This document shows, in pieces, positions 1-8,399 of a stretch of 64,000 bases of DNA. Position numbers and translations under genes: made by a program. The notes beneath the pieces are model-generated. The model ran no database searches and was not told where the DNA came from. It saw nothing but the letters and a program-made list of their open reading frames with translations. The stretch lies in the NCBI GenBank assembly GCA_002734085.1, contig NVXV01000003.1:52179-116178 (forward strand), given 5' to 3'. Each line of letters begins with the position of its first letter. Position 1 is the stretch's first letter. The DNA is from Fluviicola sp. GTDB lineage: Bacteria; Bacteroidota; Bacteroidia; Flavobacteriales_D; Crocinitomicaceae.

Positions 1-865
1 TATGTTTTGCTACAGCGTGAAGAACATCATCCGTCATATCTTTTGGATGCGAAGTTGAAAAGCGAATTCTTAATTTAGGATTTACTTCAGCAACCATTTC
101 CATTAATTGAGCAAAATTTGTCGTCGGCTTTTCAGGGTCTTTAATCTCGCCCTTACTTGTCATATTCCAACGGTAACTATCTACATTTTGTCCTAAAAGA
201 GTTACTTCACGATAACCCGCTTCAAATAAATCAGCACATTCACGAACAATTGTATGCGGATCACGACTTCTCTCTCTACCTCTAGTAAAAGGAACAACAC
301 AAAATGAACACATGTTATCACATCCTCTTGTGATACTAACAAAGCCTGTTACACCATTTTTATCTAAACGAACGGGGTTAATATCAGCATACGTCTCGTC
401 TCTTGATAAAAGAACATTTACTGCCTTCTGCCCCCCATCTACTTCTTCAATTAGTCCTGGCAGATCACGATAGGCATCTGGACCGACTACTAAGTCAACT
501 AGTTTTTCCTCTTCCAATAAATCTTTTTTCAACCTTTCAGCCATGCATCCCAAGATTCCAATCACCATTCCTGGTCTTTGTTTCTTAGCCTTATTGAATT
601 GAGACAGTCTATTTCGGATTCTTTGCTCCGCATTTTCACGGATACTACACGTATTAATTAATACAACATCAGCATCAGTTTGATCTTTTGTTGTAGTAAA
701 TCCTTTATCAATTAATATGGATGCGACGACCTCACTATCTGAGAAATTCATAGCACAACCATAACTTTCTAAATATAATTTCTTACCTGTAGGTTTCTTC
801 CCTTCCATTTCAATCGCTTCGCCCTGGCGATTTTCATCTACGTCTTTATTTAAGGTAACACTCAT
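1..865 (-). CDS. miaB: tRNA-2-methylthio-N6-dimethylallyladenosine synthase MiaB, 3' end cut by window edge
   Basis: Radical-SAM methylthiotransferase that adds the 2-methylthio group to i6A37 of tRNAs; cytoplasmic. The reading frame runs from ATG at 865 to the left edge, about 288 codons of a family that is usually 440-480 aa. Visible are the N-terminal UPF0004 domain ([16 protein letters not shown], then [13 protein letters not shown] and [10 protein letters not shown], carrying the three cluster cysteines) and the start of the radical-SAM domain with CDNMCSFC (CxxxCxxC, about residues 181-188), then GRERSR and GQNVDSY. These motifs are diagnostic for MiaB over MtaB or RimO. The TRAM domain would lie outside the window. 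A good promoter sits just upstream (893-923, minus), and the gene diverges from topA. Confidence 0.95.
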   Translation of the reverse strand, partial: MSVTLNKDVDENRQGEAIEMEGKKPTGKKLYLESYGCAMNFSDSEVVASILIDKGFTTTKDQTDADVVLINTCSIRENAEQRIRNRLSQFNKAKKQRPGMVIGILGCMAERLKKDLLEEEKLVDLVVGPDAYRDLPGLIEEVDGGQKAVNVLLSRDETYADINPVRLDKNGVTGFVSITRGCDNMCSFCVVPFTRGRERSRDPHTIVRECADLFEAGYREVTLLGQNVDSYRWNMTSKGEIKDPEKPTTNFAQLMEMVAEVNPKLRIRFSTSHPKDMTDDVLHAVAKH

Positions 866-892
866 CTAAAATTCGAATTTTAAAATAGACTG

Positions 893-923
893 CAAAAATA
901 TAGTTTCTTTACATCGTGTCAAA
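893..923 (-). promoter_or_regulatory. Promoter of miaB (Bacteroidota type)
   Basis: Read on the minus strand, TTTG (920-923) is followed by 19 nt and TATTTTTG (893-900), an exact match to the Bacteroidota sigma-A pattern TTTG-N19-TAnnTTTG. It lies 27 nt upstream of the miaB ATG. Confidence 0.7.
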
Positions 924-1070
924 ATGTCAGTTGCTAATTTTTCAAAATTTTCTCAATGATATTGCACTTTTGACAATACAACTCAACAGGAGCAAAGGTT
1001 TAAGCACATCCAACTAAAGGTTAAAATGATATTAAATCACCATCAATTCAACCCTCAATATTCAATGAAG

Positions 1071-1102
1071 TTTGGTTTTCGTTTAATTTTAAAGTTATTT
1101 TG
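1071..1102 (+). promoter_or_regulatory. Promoter of topA (Bacteroidota type)
   Basis: TTTG at 1071-1074, a 20-nt spacer, then TTATTTTG at 1095-1102 (one mismatch to TAnnTTTG). It ends 41 nt before the topA ATG. The rest of the 866-1143 intergenic region, between divergent miaB and topA, holds only the two promoters and no further gene that I can see. Confidence 0.65.
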
Positions 1103-1143
1103 CACTCAGTTTTTAGAAAACAAGAGATTAATTCAAACAAATT

Positions 1144-3465
1144 ATGGCGAAAAATTTAGTTATCGTTGAGTCCCCCGCTAAAGCAAAAACAATAGAAGGA
1201 TATTTAGGAAAAGATTTCGTTGTGAAATCAAGCTATGGCCACGTTAGAGATTTAGCAAAAAAGGGATTAGCGATTGATATCGAGAACAATTTCAAACCAG
1301 AATACGCCGTAAGTACTGATAAAAAATCAGTTATTACAGAACTTAAGAAATTGGTTAAAGAGGCCGAGACTGTTTGGCTTGCAACGGATGAGGATCGTGA
1401 AGGAGAAGCTATTTCTTGGCACCTTTACGAAACATTGAAACTGGATAAAAAAGATACAAAACGAATCACTTTTAATGAAATTACAAAACCAGCCGTTCAA
1501 CGTGCAATAGAAAACCCACGCGAAATAAATCAGGAACTCGTAAATGCGCAACAAGCCAGAAGAGTGCTTGACCGATTAGTAGGATTCGAACTTTCACCTG
1601 TTCTATGGAAAAAAGTTAAGCCAAGTCTTTCTGCTGGTCGTGTTCAGTCTGTTGCTGTACGTCTAATCGTAGAGCGTGAACGTGAAATCATGAATTTCAC
1701 ACCCGAAAACTATTACAGAGTTGCAGGGATTTTCAACAAAGGGAATGATACAATTAATGCTAATTTGGCACATAACATTGGCACAGACAAAGAAGTTGAA
1801 GCATTTCTTGAAAGCTGTAAAAATGCAAACTTTAAAGTAACTGAGGTTACTAAAAAGCCAGCTGTCAAAAACCCAAGCGCTCCTTTTACAACATCAACAT
1901 TACAACAAGAGGCAAGTTTAAAGTTAGGTTTTAGTGTTTCTCGAACAATGAGTGTCGCTCAACGACTTTATGAGGCTGGACACATTACATATATGCGTAC
2001 CGATAGTGTGAACTTTTCAGATACAGCAATCGATGCGGCAAAAGAAGCGATTGTAAAAAATTACGGTGATAAATATAGTAACCCTAAGCGTTATAAGAAC
2101 AAGAACGCTGGTGCACAAGAAGCCCATGAGGCGATTCGCCCAACAGAATTTGGAAAACAACATGTTTCCATGGGGTCAGATGAGGAGAAATTATATGATC
2201 TAATTTGGAAACGTTCGATTGCTTCTCAAATGAGTCAAGCTAAATTAGAACGTACCACTATAAAGATTGGTGCAGAAAACGTAAAAGATCTATTTGTAGC
2301 TAAAGGTGAAGTAATCAAATTTGATGGATTCCTTAAAGTATATTTAGAAGCTTCACTGGATGACGATGAAGAAGATAAAGCGCTTGAAGGATTACTTCCA
2401 GATGTGAAAGTAGACGATAAGTTAGACACCGATTCAATTACAGCAACGGAAAGATTTACAAAAGCAGCACCTAGATATGTAGAAGCTTCTTTAGTTAAAA
2501 AACTTGAAGAACTTGGTATTGGAAGACCTTCAACTTATGCTCCAACAATTTCAACAATCCAAAAAAGAGGATATGTTGAGAAAAAAGAACGAGAAGGGGT
2601 AGAAAGAAACTACCAGGTTTACGAATTAAAAGAAAACAAATTAGACCAAAAAACAGCTACAGAAATAACTGGCCGAGATCGTAATAAACTTTCTCCAACG
2701 GATATCGGAATGGTTGTAACAGACTTCTTAGTAGAACACTTTGGCAGAATTTTAGACTATAACTTTACTGCAAAAGTTGAACAAGAGTTTGATGAGATTG
2801 CAGAAGGATTAAAAGTGTGGACTGAAATGATTCAACGCTTCTACGATCCTTTCCATGAGAACGTTGAAGATACACTTGAAAATTCAGAAAGAGCATCAGG
2901 AGAAAGACACCTCGGAGAACATCCGAAAACGGGTGAAAAAGTGATCGTGCGTATTGGTCGTTATGGCCCAATGGCTCAGATTGGAGACACTGAAGGAGAC
3001 AACAAAGCCAGGTTTGCTAGTTTACGCCCAAATCAATCTATCGAAACAATTACATTTGAAGAGGTCATGGACTTATTCAAACTCCCAAGGGAGCTAGGCA
3101 CCTTCGAAGATAAAGTTGTAAAAGCAAATGTAGGTCGATTCGGACCATACGTGCAGCATGATGGAAAATTCGTCTCATTAAAGGAAGATGATCCAATGGA
3201 GGTTCAACTCGATAGAGCTATAGAACTCATCAAAGAAAAACGTGAAGAAGACGCTAAGAAGTTGATAAAAACGTTTGAAGAAGATGAAAACATGCAACTA
3301 TTAAATGGTCGTTGGGGTCCTTACCTCAAAATCGGTAAGAAAAACTTCAAGCTTCCAAAAGATGCAGAGCCAGAAAAGTTGACGTATGAAGAATGTGTTC
3401 ACATATCTGAAAACCAACCAAAAAAAGCAGCACGAGGAAAAGCTAAAAAGAAGGCTAAAAAGTAA
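1144..3465 (+). CDS. topA: DNA topoisomerase I (type IA)
   Basis: Relaxes negative supercoils by cutting one strand through a 5'-phosphotyrosine; cytoplasmic, essential in most bacteria. The 773-aa product begins with the TOPRIM domain (LVIVESPAKAKTIEGYL at residues 5-21; acidic metal motif TDEDREGE at 81-88). The catalytic tyrosine is Tyr283 in ITYMRTDS. The C-terminus carries three Topo_C repeats marked by GRYGPMAQIG, GRFGPYVQHD and GRWGPYLKIG instead of four-cysteine zinc fingers, then a Lys/Ala-rich tail (about the last 15 residues) probably for nonspecific DNA contact. Length and layout fit Bacteroidota TopA. It has its own promoter and is followed after 98 nt by the arginase-like gene, which has a separate -7 element. 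Confidence 0.97.
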   Translation: MAKNLVIVESPAKAKTIEGYLGKDFVVKSSYGHVRDLAKKGLAIDIENNFKPEYAVSTDKKSVITELKKLVKEAETVWLATDEDREGEAISWHLYETLKLDKKDTKRITFNEITKPAVQRAIENPREINQELVNAQQARRVLDRLVGFELSPVLWKKVKPSLSAGRVQSVAVRLIVEREREIMNFTPENYYRVAGIFNKGNDTINANLAHNIGTDKEVEAFLESCKNANFKVTEVTKKPAVKNPSAPFTTSTLQQEASLKLGFSVSRTMSVAQRLYEAGHITYMRTDSVNFSDTAIDAAKEAIVKNYGDKYSNPKRYKNKNAGAQEAHEAIRPTEFGKQHVSMGSDEEKLYDLIWKRSIASQMSQAKLERTTIKIGAENVKDLFVAKGEVIKFDGFLKVYLEASLDDDEEDKALEGLLPDVKVDDKLDTDSITATERFTKAAPRYVEASLVKKLEELGIGRPSTYAPTISTIQKRGYVEKKEREGVERNYQVYELKENKLDQKTATEITGRDRNKLSPTDIGMVVTDFLVEHFGRILDYNFTAKVEQEFDEIAEGLKVWTEMIQRFYDPFHENVEDTLENSERASGERHLGEHPKTGEKVIVRIGRYGPMAQIGDTEGDNKARFASLRPNQSIETITFEEVMDLFKLPRELGTFEDKVVKANVGRFGPYVQHDGKFVSLKEDDPMEVQLDRAIELIKEKREEDAKKLIKTFEEDENMQLLNGRWGPYLKIGKKNFKLPKDAEPEKLTYEECVHISENQPKKAARGKAKKKAKK

Positions 3466-3540
3466 ATTTCTTTTAGGTTTTCGACAATTGATTTTTTATT
3501 ACTCTCATAAGGGATATTCTAATCTATGCTTTCAATAAAC

Positions 3541-3548
3541 TATATTTG
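3541..3548 (+). promoter_or_regulatory. -7 promoter element before the arginase-like gene
   Basis: TATATTTG matches TAnnTTTG exactly and ends 15 nt before the ATG at 3564. No convincing -33 TTG was found at the usual distance. Confidence 0.45.
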
Positions 3549-3563
3549 TTGAAAACATAGAGT

Positions 3564-4718
3564 ATGAAAGATATATCGATTTATTTTCAGGCCATTGAAA
3601 TTGATCAAGATTTTGACAAAGAATCTTTAGGACAGGAAATAAATCTGCATACACCGGACAACTTTCCAGACATAAAAGAAAAAGGTGTTGCTCTAATATT
3701 TACACCCGAGAATAGAAGAAACAATAAGTATACAACTGAAAACGAAGACTCTTTTAGAAAGGATTTTTATCAGATGTACAAAGGAAGTAATTGGAATCAC
3801 TCCATTTACGATCTTGGAACAATAAACCCTGGAGAAAAAATTGAAGATACTGTCTACGCGATTAGTGCTGTTTGTCAAGAATTAATAAAGTCAGATATAG
3901 TTCCTCTGGTTGTTGGAGGCTCACAAGACTTAACTATCGCTTTATATAAAGCGTATGAGAATCTAGAACAATTAATAAACTTGACAACCGTCGACCATAA
4001 ACTTGATTTAGGTACAACTGAAAACGAACCTAGAGAAGATCAATGGCTGAGTCATATACTATTGCACAAGCCTTGTTTCCTTTTTAATTACACCAACATA
4101 GGAGCCCAGTCACATTACATTTCTCCAAGTACTTTAGATTTATTCAATGATTTATATTTTGATATTTGTCGTTTAGGAAATATCAATCAAGATTCTAAGT
4201 TAGCAGAGCCAATAATGAGAAACACAGATATCTTAAGTTTCGATTTAGAATCTATTCGATCAAGTGAACTCTCTAATGGCAAATACACCTCTCCTAACGG
4301 TTTATTTGCCAATGAAGCCTGTCAACTGATGAGATATGCAGGTATTAGTGATAAGTTAACAAGTATCGGTATTTTTAATTGTTACACAAATCAAAACGAG
4401 AAAACAACAAACGAACTGATTGCTCAAATGATCTGGTATTTCAATGAAGGATATGCCAGTCGTAAAGGTGATTTTCCAATTGGAAGTAAACGGAATTACA
4501 AAAAATATAGAGTCACATTAGAGGAACTTAAGGATGAAATTGTCTTTAGCAAGAGTGATAAGTCTGGTAGATGGTGGATGGAGGTGCCTTACCCAGGGAT
4601 TAAAGGTCACCGCTTTGAACGTCATCAGCTTGTTCCTTGTAGCTATGAAGTTTATCAAGAAGCAATGAAGGGAGAAGTTCCTGATTTGTGGTGGAAAACG
4701 TATCAAAAATTAGCTTAA
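3564..4718 (+). CDS. Arginase/formimidoylglutamase-family protein with degenerate metal site
   Basis: 384 aa, related to the ureohydrolase (arginase, agmatinase, HutG) fold, which normally hydrolyses guanidino or formimino groups with two Mn ions. Family landmarks are present but altered: GGSQDLT (residues 118-124) stands where GGDHS is expected, so the His ligand is Gln121; VDHKLDL (143-149) replaces DAHxDL, with Asp144 and Asp148 kept but Lys146 in the His position; SFDLESI (225-231) replaces SxDxDxxD, with Asp227 kept and Glu229 for the second Asp. Binding of a normal Mn pair looks unlikely. No signal peptide, so cytoplasmic. It sits between topA and the T9SS genes; automated pipelines often call such proteins formimidoylglutamase, but no other hut genes are in this window. 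Function unknown. Confidence 0.8.
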   Translation: MKDISIYFQAIEIDQDFDKESLGQEINLHTPDNFPDIKEKGVALIFTPENRRNNKYTTENEDSFRKDFYQMYKGSNWNHSIYDLGTINPGEKIEDTVYAISAVCQELIKSDIVPLVVGGSQDLTIALYKAYENLEQLINLTTVDHKLDLGTTENEPREDQWLSHILLHKPCFLFNYTNIGAQSHYISPSTLDLFNDLYFDICRLGNINQDSKLAEPIMRNTDILSFDLESIRSSELSNGKYTSPNGLFANEACQLMRYAGISDKLTSIGIFNCYTNQNEKTTNELIAQMIWYFNEGYASRKGDFPIGSKRNYKKYRVTLEELKDEIVFSKSDKSGRWWMEVPYPGIKGHRFERHQLVPCSYEVYQEAMKGEVPDLWWKTYQKLA

Positions 4719-4790
4719 ATCACATCGTATAGTTTTCCACATTTGAACAAATATTTGTTGAAAACAGCAGATTCTATAAAAATTTATTTC

Positions 4791-4846
4791 TTTTTTTCTT
4801 TTTTTTAACTATTTTAGTCGCCTGATGGAGTGTTGTTGTGCTCCAT
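4791..4846 (+). promoter_or_regulatory. Probable promoter and leader hairpin of the porP-like gene
   Basis: TATTTTAG at 4810-4817 resembles the -7 box. Directly upstream is a T-rich tract (seven T, a C, eight T; 4791-4806) that would lie inside the promoter spacer. Downstream, in the presumed 5' leader, ATGGAG (4825-4830) pairs perfectly with CTCCAT (4841-4846) across a 10-nt loop. The role of either element is inferred only. Confidence 0.35.
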
Positions 4847-4880
4847 TTAGAACATTAAACAATTGAAAGACATAGCTTTT

Positions 4881-5804
4881 ATGAAGAAATATCTATTGAT
4901 TTTCAGCTTACTTTGCTCAGGTATAAGTATGGTTTATGGCCAACAAGAAAAATTGTTGACGCATTTCATTTTTGATAAAATGAGTATCAACCCTGGAGCT
5001 ACTGGTGTTGGGATGCCTGCTCAAGTTTGTGGGACTATGATTTATCGTAATCAATGGGATAAATTTAATGGAGCTCCAAATTCTGCTTTGCTTAACGCTG
5101 AAGCGAATATATCTCAATACGTACCAAGTGCAGTGGGTCTTTCTTTTTACCATGATGCTATTGGTTTTTCAAGACAAAATAATTTGACATTAAACTATGC
5201 ATATCATTTACCTATTGCAAATGGTATGTTAGGCTTAGGAGTAGGTTTAGGTTTTGTAAGTTATGGAATGAGTCCAACATGGGTAACTCCAAACGATCCT
5301 ACCGATGCTTCATTGCCAACTGCAATTAATGAAATTAATTTTGATGCCAATTTCGGTGCTTATTATTCTCACAACAGCGGTTGGTATGCTGGAATTTCTT
5401 CAACACACCTTCCAGCGTCAGAATTAACTCAGTTGAACTTTAATACTGCAAGACATTATTATGCAATGGGTGGTTACACTTATAAGGATGCATTTGGTAT
5501 GAACAGTTTAGACTTAGAAGCGAATTTATTAATTAGAACAGACTTAGTAAGATTCAGTAGTGATATCAATGTTAGAGCTATTTGGAACAATATGTTTTAT
5601 GGAGGTATTACTTTTAGACCTGATGATGCTGTAGGTATTATGGCTGGTTTAAATTGGCAAAGATTTACGTTTGGTTACTCATATGATATTACTGTTAATA
5701 GAATATCGTCAATTTCAACGGGTTCTCACGAACTATTGGTGCGCTACTGTTATCCTTTGCCGCCATTGCCTGTGACAAAGCCTAGACATCCAAGATATTT
5801 ATAA
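4881..5804 (+). CDS. porP: PorP/SprF-family type IX secretion outer-membrane protein
   Basis: About 307 aa. Starts at ATG 4881 with a clear signal peptide (MKKYLLIFSLLCSGISMVYG, cleavage before Gln-Gln); an in-frame TTG at 4863 would only add six polar residues. The mature part has the PorP/SprF features: HFIFDKMSINPGATG near the start, alternating beta strands with Asn/Tyr/Gly-rich turns, and the C-terminal LLVRYCYPLP. The fold is a predicted outer-membrane beta barrel. PorP in Porphyromonas gingivalis works with PorK-PorN and helps attach or deliver T9SS cargo at the surface; Flavobacterium has several paralogues (SprF and others). Its position directly before gldK matches the porPKLMN order, which supports the name, although the exact paralogue cannot be settled by eye. 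Confidence 0.88.
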   Translation: MKKYLLIFSLLCSGISMVYGQQEKLLTHFIFDKMSINPGATGVGMPAQVCGTMIYRNQWDKFNGAPNSALLNAEANISQYVPSAVGLSFYHDAIGFSRQNNLTLNYAYHLPIANGMLGLGVGLGFVSYGMSPTWVTPNDPTDASLPTAINEINFDANFGAYYSHNSGWYAGISSTHLPASELTQLNFNTARHYYAMGGYTYKDAFGMNSLDLEANLLIRTDLVRFSSDINVRAIWNNMFYGGITFRPDDAVGIMAGLNWQRFTFGYSYDITVNRISSISTGSHELLVRYCYPLPPLPVTKPRHPRYL

Positions 5805-5837
5805 GAATTAAAAAAAAATGTAACCATTTGGGTATAG

Positions 5838-5897
5838 TTTCCGTTATAATCATCCCAAGTAAGTTGATCCTGTAGAAAGTTAGTGATGATTCGGAAA
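5838..5897 (+). promoter_or_regulatory. Long imperfect stem-loop in the leader of gldK
   Basis: TTTCCG (5838-5843) pairs with CGGAAA (5892-5897), and after a 4-nt one-sided bulge (5844-5847) AATCATC (5848-5854) pairs with GATGATT (5885-5891). This gives 13 perfect pairs around a 30-nt loop, ending 16 nt upstream of the gldK ATG. It could be a cis-acting RNA, a processing site or an attenuator between porP and gldKLMN; function inferred. Confidence 0.5.
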
Positions 5898-5913
5898 GTA
5901 AAAACGAGGTAGA

Positions 5914-7458
5914 ATGAAAAAATTATTGGTAATTAGTTTAATCGGAATAATCCTCGGATCTTGTAGTACGAGGTCTGGGCATTTGACGGGAGTATTAGGA
6001 AGGCCTACATACTACCCACAGATACCGTTAGGAATGGTATATATTCCTTCGGGTTCCTATACAATGGGTCAAAATGATCAGGATGTACCTTTTTTACATC
6101 AGACCATTGCGAAAACAGTTTCTGTTCAGGCTCTTTATATGGACCAAACGGAAATCACAAATAATGAATATCGTCAATTCGTATTTTGGGTTCGAGATTC
6201 AATTGCTCGTGAAAAAATATTCGAAGGTCTTGAAGAAGATGAAGAAGCAGAACGCTACATCAACTACCAAGATGAGTATTTCGATGAGGGAGCTTTGGAA
6301 TGGGTTGAATATGATCCAAGTGATCGATTCAGAAATAGAGAAGTCTTCTCTTTAAACTGGGACAGATCATTCTCATATAGAGATCCTTTATTGGTTCCTA
6401 TTTTAGCGGATATGTATTATCCTCAACCTCAAAGATTCTATAAAAGAAAAGAAATAGATACGCGTAAACTAAAGTTCCGTTATTACTGGATCGATTTGGT
6501 TGAAGCGGCTCGTCGTGGAGAAGTACATATTATTCCTGATGGTTTTGATAATCAAGGTAATCGTTTAAATAATGACCACAGACAGTTGAGAACTCCTGAT
6601 CACCCATTTACTGAAGAGCCTCAAGGTCAAGATATGGATATGGGGTATTTCAATAAGATCGGACAAAACAACGCGATTAGAGGTCATGAAAACAGACAAC
6701 GTTTTATCATAGATGAAGTTATTAATGTCTATCCTGATACTTTATGCTGGGTACGAGATTTTACATATTCATTCCATGATCCAATGACGAACATGTATTT
6801 TTGGCATCCAGCTTATGACAACTACCCTGTAGTAGGTGTAACATGGGTTCAAGCTAAAGCATTCAATGTTTGGAGGACTCAACTATTAAATAGCTGGTTA
6901 CAGTCTATGGGAGAAATTTACGTGAATGATTTCCGTTTACCTACTGAGTCTGAATGGGAAAATGCAGCGAGAGGTGATTTAGATTTATCTCAATACCCTT
7001 GGGGTGGACCATACATCAGAAATGCTTCTGGTTGTTTCCTTGGAAACTTTAAACCTATGAGAGGTAGATATTTTGAAGATGGTGGTTTCCATACAGTAAA
7101 AGCATTCTCATATAATCCAAATGGATGGGGTCTATATTGTATGGCTGGTAATGTTGCTGAGTGGACTGAAACAGCTTACGATGAGTCAATGTATGAAATG
7201 TCTCATGATTTAAATCCAGAGTACAGATACAATGCAATGGATTGGGATCCGCCTTCAATGAAGCGTAAAGTTATCCGTGGAGGCTCATGGAAAGATATTG
7301 GGTATTACCTTCAAACATCTACACGTACATACGAGTATAGAGATACAGCTAAGTCTTATGTTGGATTTAGAAGTGTCGCAACTCACCTAGGACGTGGTGG
7401 AAGAGACTTCTCAAGTGAGGGAGGTGAAGAGTTAGATCAAGATCTACAATTACGTTAA
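5914..7458 (+). CDS. gldK: GldK/PorK type IX secretion lipoprotein (FGE-sulfatase fold)
   Basis: 514 aa outer-membrane lipoprotein: signal sequence ending in lipobox LGSC with Cys17. The rest is a formylglycine-generating-enzyme/SUMF1-like domain, seen in GMVYIPSGSYTMG (about residues 40-52), DQTEITNNEYRQFV, FRLPTESEWENAARG, MAGNVAEWTE and the closing VIRGGSWKD...GFRSV. In the T9SS, GldK and GldN form a large periplasmic ring under the outer membrane that contacts the GldLM motor. The family has lost FGE enzyme activity as far as is known. It lies 109 nt after porP, with a structured leader between them, and is followed by gldL after 68 nt, consistent with an operon running through gldN. Confidence 0.97.
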   Translation: MKKLLVISLIGIILGSCSTRSGHLTGVLGRPTYYPQIPLGMVYIPSGSYTMGQNDQDVPFLHQTIAKTVSVQALYMDQTEITNNEYRQFVFWVRDSIAREKIFEGLEEDEEAERYINYQDEYFDEGALEWVEYDPSDRFRNREVFSLNWDRSFSYRDPLLVPILADMYYPQPQRFYKRKEIDTRKLKFRYYWIDLVEAARRGEVHIIPDGFDNQGNRLNNDHRQLRTPDHPFTEEPQGQDMDMGYFNKIGQNNAIRGHENRQRFIIDEVINVYPDTLCWVRDFTYSFHDPMTNMYFWHPAYDNYPVVGVTWVQAKAFNVWRTQLLNSWLQSMGEIYVNDFRLPTESEWENAARGDLDLSQYPWGGPYIRNASGCFLGNFKPMRGRYFEDGGFHTVKAFSYNPNGWGLYCMAGNVAEWTETAYDESMYEMSHDLNPEYRYNAMDWDPPSMKRKVIRGGSWKDIGYYLQTSTRTYEYRDTAKSYVGFRSVATHLGRGGRDFSSEGGEELDQDLQLR

Positions 7459-7526
7459 TCTTTATAAAAAAGTAATCAAAACAAAAACAAATAAATAAAT
7501 CGTTAAACCTTAAAAAGTAGTAAACT

Positions 7527-8333
7527 ATGAAACCAGGAAGTAAAAAGTGGAAAGCCTTTATGGCAAAATTGTATGGATTTGGAGCTGCAGTTGTAATTGT
7601 TGGAGCAATGTTTAAAATCATGCACTGGCCAGGAGCAGGAGCAATGCTTGTTGCAGGTTTGAGTACGGAGGCGTTAATTTTCGTTTTCTCAGCCTTTGAA
7701 CCAATACATGAAGATCCGAATTGGGAATTAGTATATCCAGAATTAGCATTAGGTCATGATGAAGATTTTGATCCAGATAGCTTGCCATCAAAAGCAGGTG
7801 GTAAAGGTGGAGTTACTGATGAACTTGACAAAATGCTAGAAGAAGCGAAAATAGATAGTGAACTACTTGAACGACTAGGTGACGGTATGCGTGCTTTAGG
7901 AGATAATGCAGCTCAATTGAAAGGTGTTACCTCTGCAGCAGCAGCAACTGATTCTTATGTTGATAGCTTACAAGCTGCATCTGATAAAGTTTCAAAATTA
8001 TCTGAATCTTATGAACGTGCATCTGAAGCAATTTCAGGAATGACTTCATCTTCAGAAGAAGGACAATCATTTGGAGAGCAAATGCAAAAAGTATCTAAAA
8101 ATCTTGCAGCATTGAATAATGTTTATGAATTGCAATTGAAAGGTTCTTCTGCTCATTTAGAAGCAACTGAGAAATTCCAAGGTCAAGTTACTGATATGAT
8201 GCAAAATCTTTCTGATTCAGTTGAAGATACAAGATTATATAAAGAAAACATGTCTATGTTGTCTAAGAACTTAACAGACTTAAACAACGTTTATGGAAAC
8301 ATGTTGAAAGCCATGACTATTTCAAAAGGCTAA
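7527..8333 (+). CDS. gldL: GldL/PorL inner-membrane T9SS/gliding motor protein
   Basis: 268 aa. Two transmembrane helices close to the N-terminus (about residues 15-33 and 37-56, linked by HWPGAG) and a long, coiled-coil-prone cytoplasmic tail rich in Ser/Glu/Lys. Glu48 in the second helix (STEALIF) matches the conserved membrane glutamate (Glu49 in F. johnsoniae) needed for proton-driven rotation of the GldLM motor. The usual length for GldL is about 215 aa; the tail here is somewhat longer. It is the only gldL in the window although gldM and gldN are both duplicated, so any second GldM must share this GldL or a copy elsewhere. Confidence 0.96.
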   Translation: MKPGSKKWKAFMAKLYGFGAAVVIVGAMFKIMHWPGAGAMLVAGLSTEALIFVFSAFEPIHEDPNWELVYPELALGHDEDFDPDSLPSKAGGKGGVTDELDKMLEEAKIDSELLERLGDGMRALGDNAAQLKGVTSAAAATDSYVDSLQAASDKVSKLSESYERASEAISGMTSSSEEGQSFGEQMQKVSKNLAALNNVYELQLKGSSAHLEATEKFQGQVTDMMQNLSDSVEDTRLYKENMSMLSKNLTDLNNVYGNMLKAMTISKG

Positions 8334-8399
8334 TAGCACGGAGAGATAATCAAAATGTTTAAAAGCATTTAATTTAATAATTTTAAAAAATAATTAATC

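Noticed and set aside
4863..4880. TTG-initiated extension of the porP gene (also TTG extensions at 14237, 28663, 36317, 51534 and 54514)
   Set aside because: Each adds a few residues in front of a clear signal peptide or family N-terminus, overlaps a -7 box, or overlaps an upstream gene; the internal ATG was chosen.
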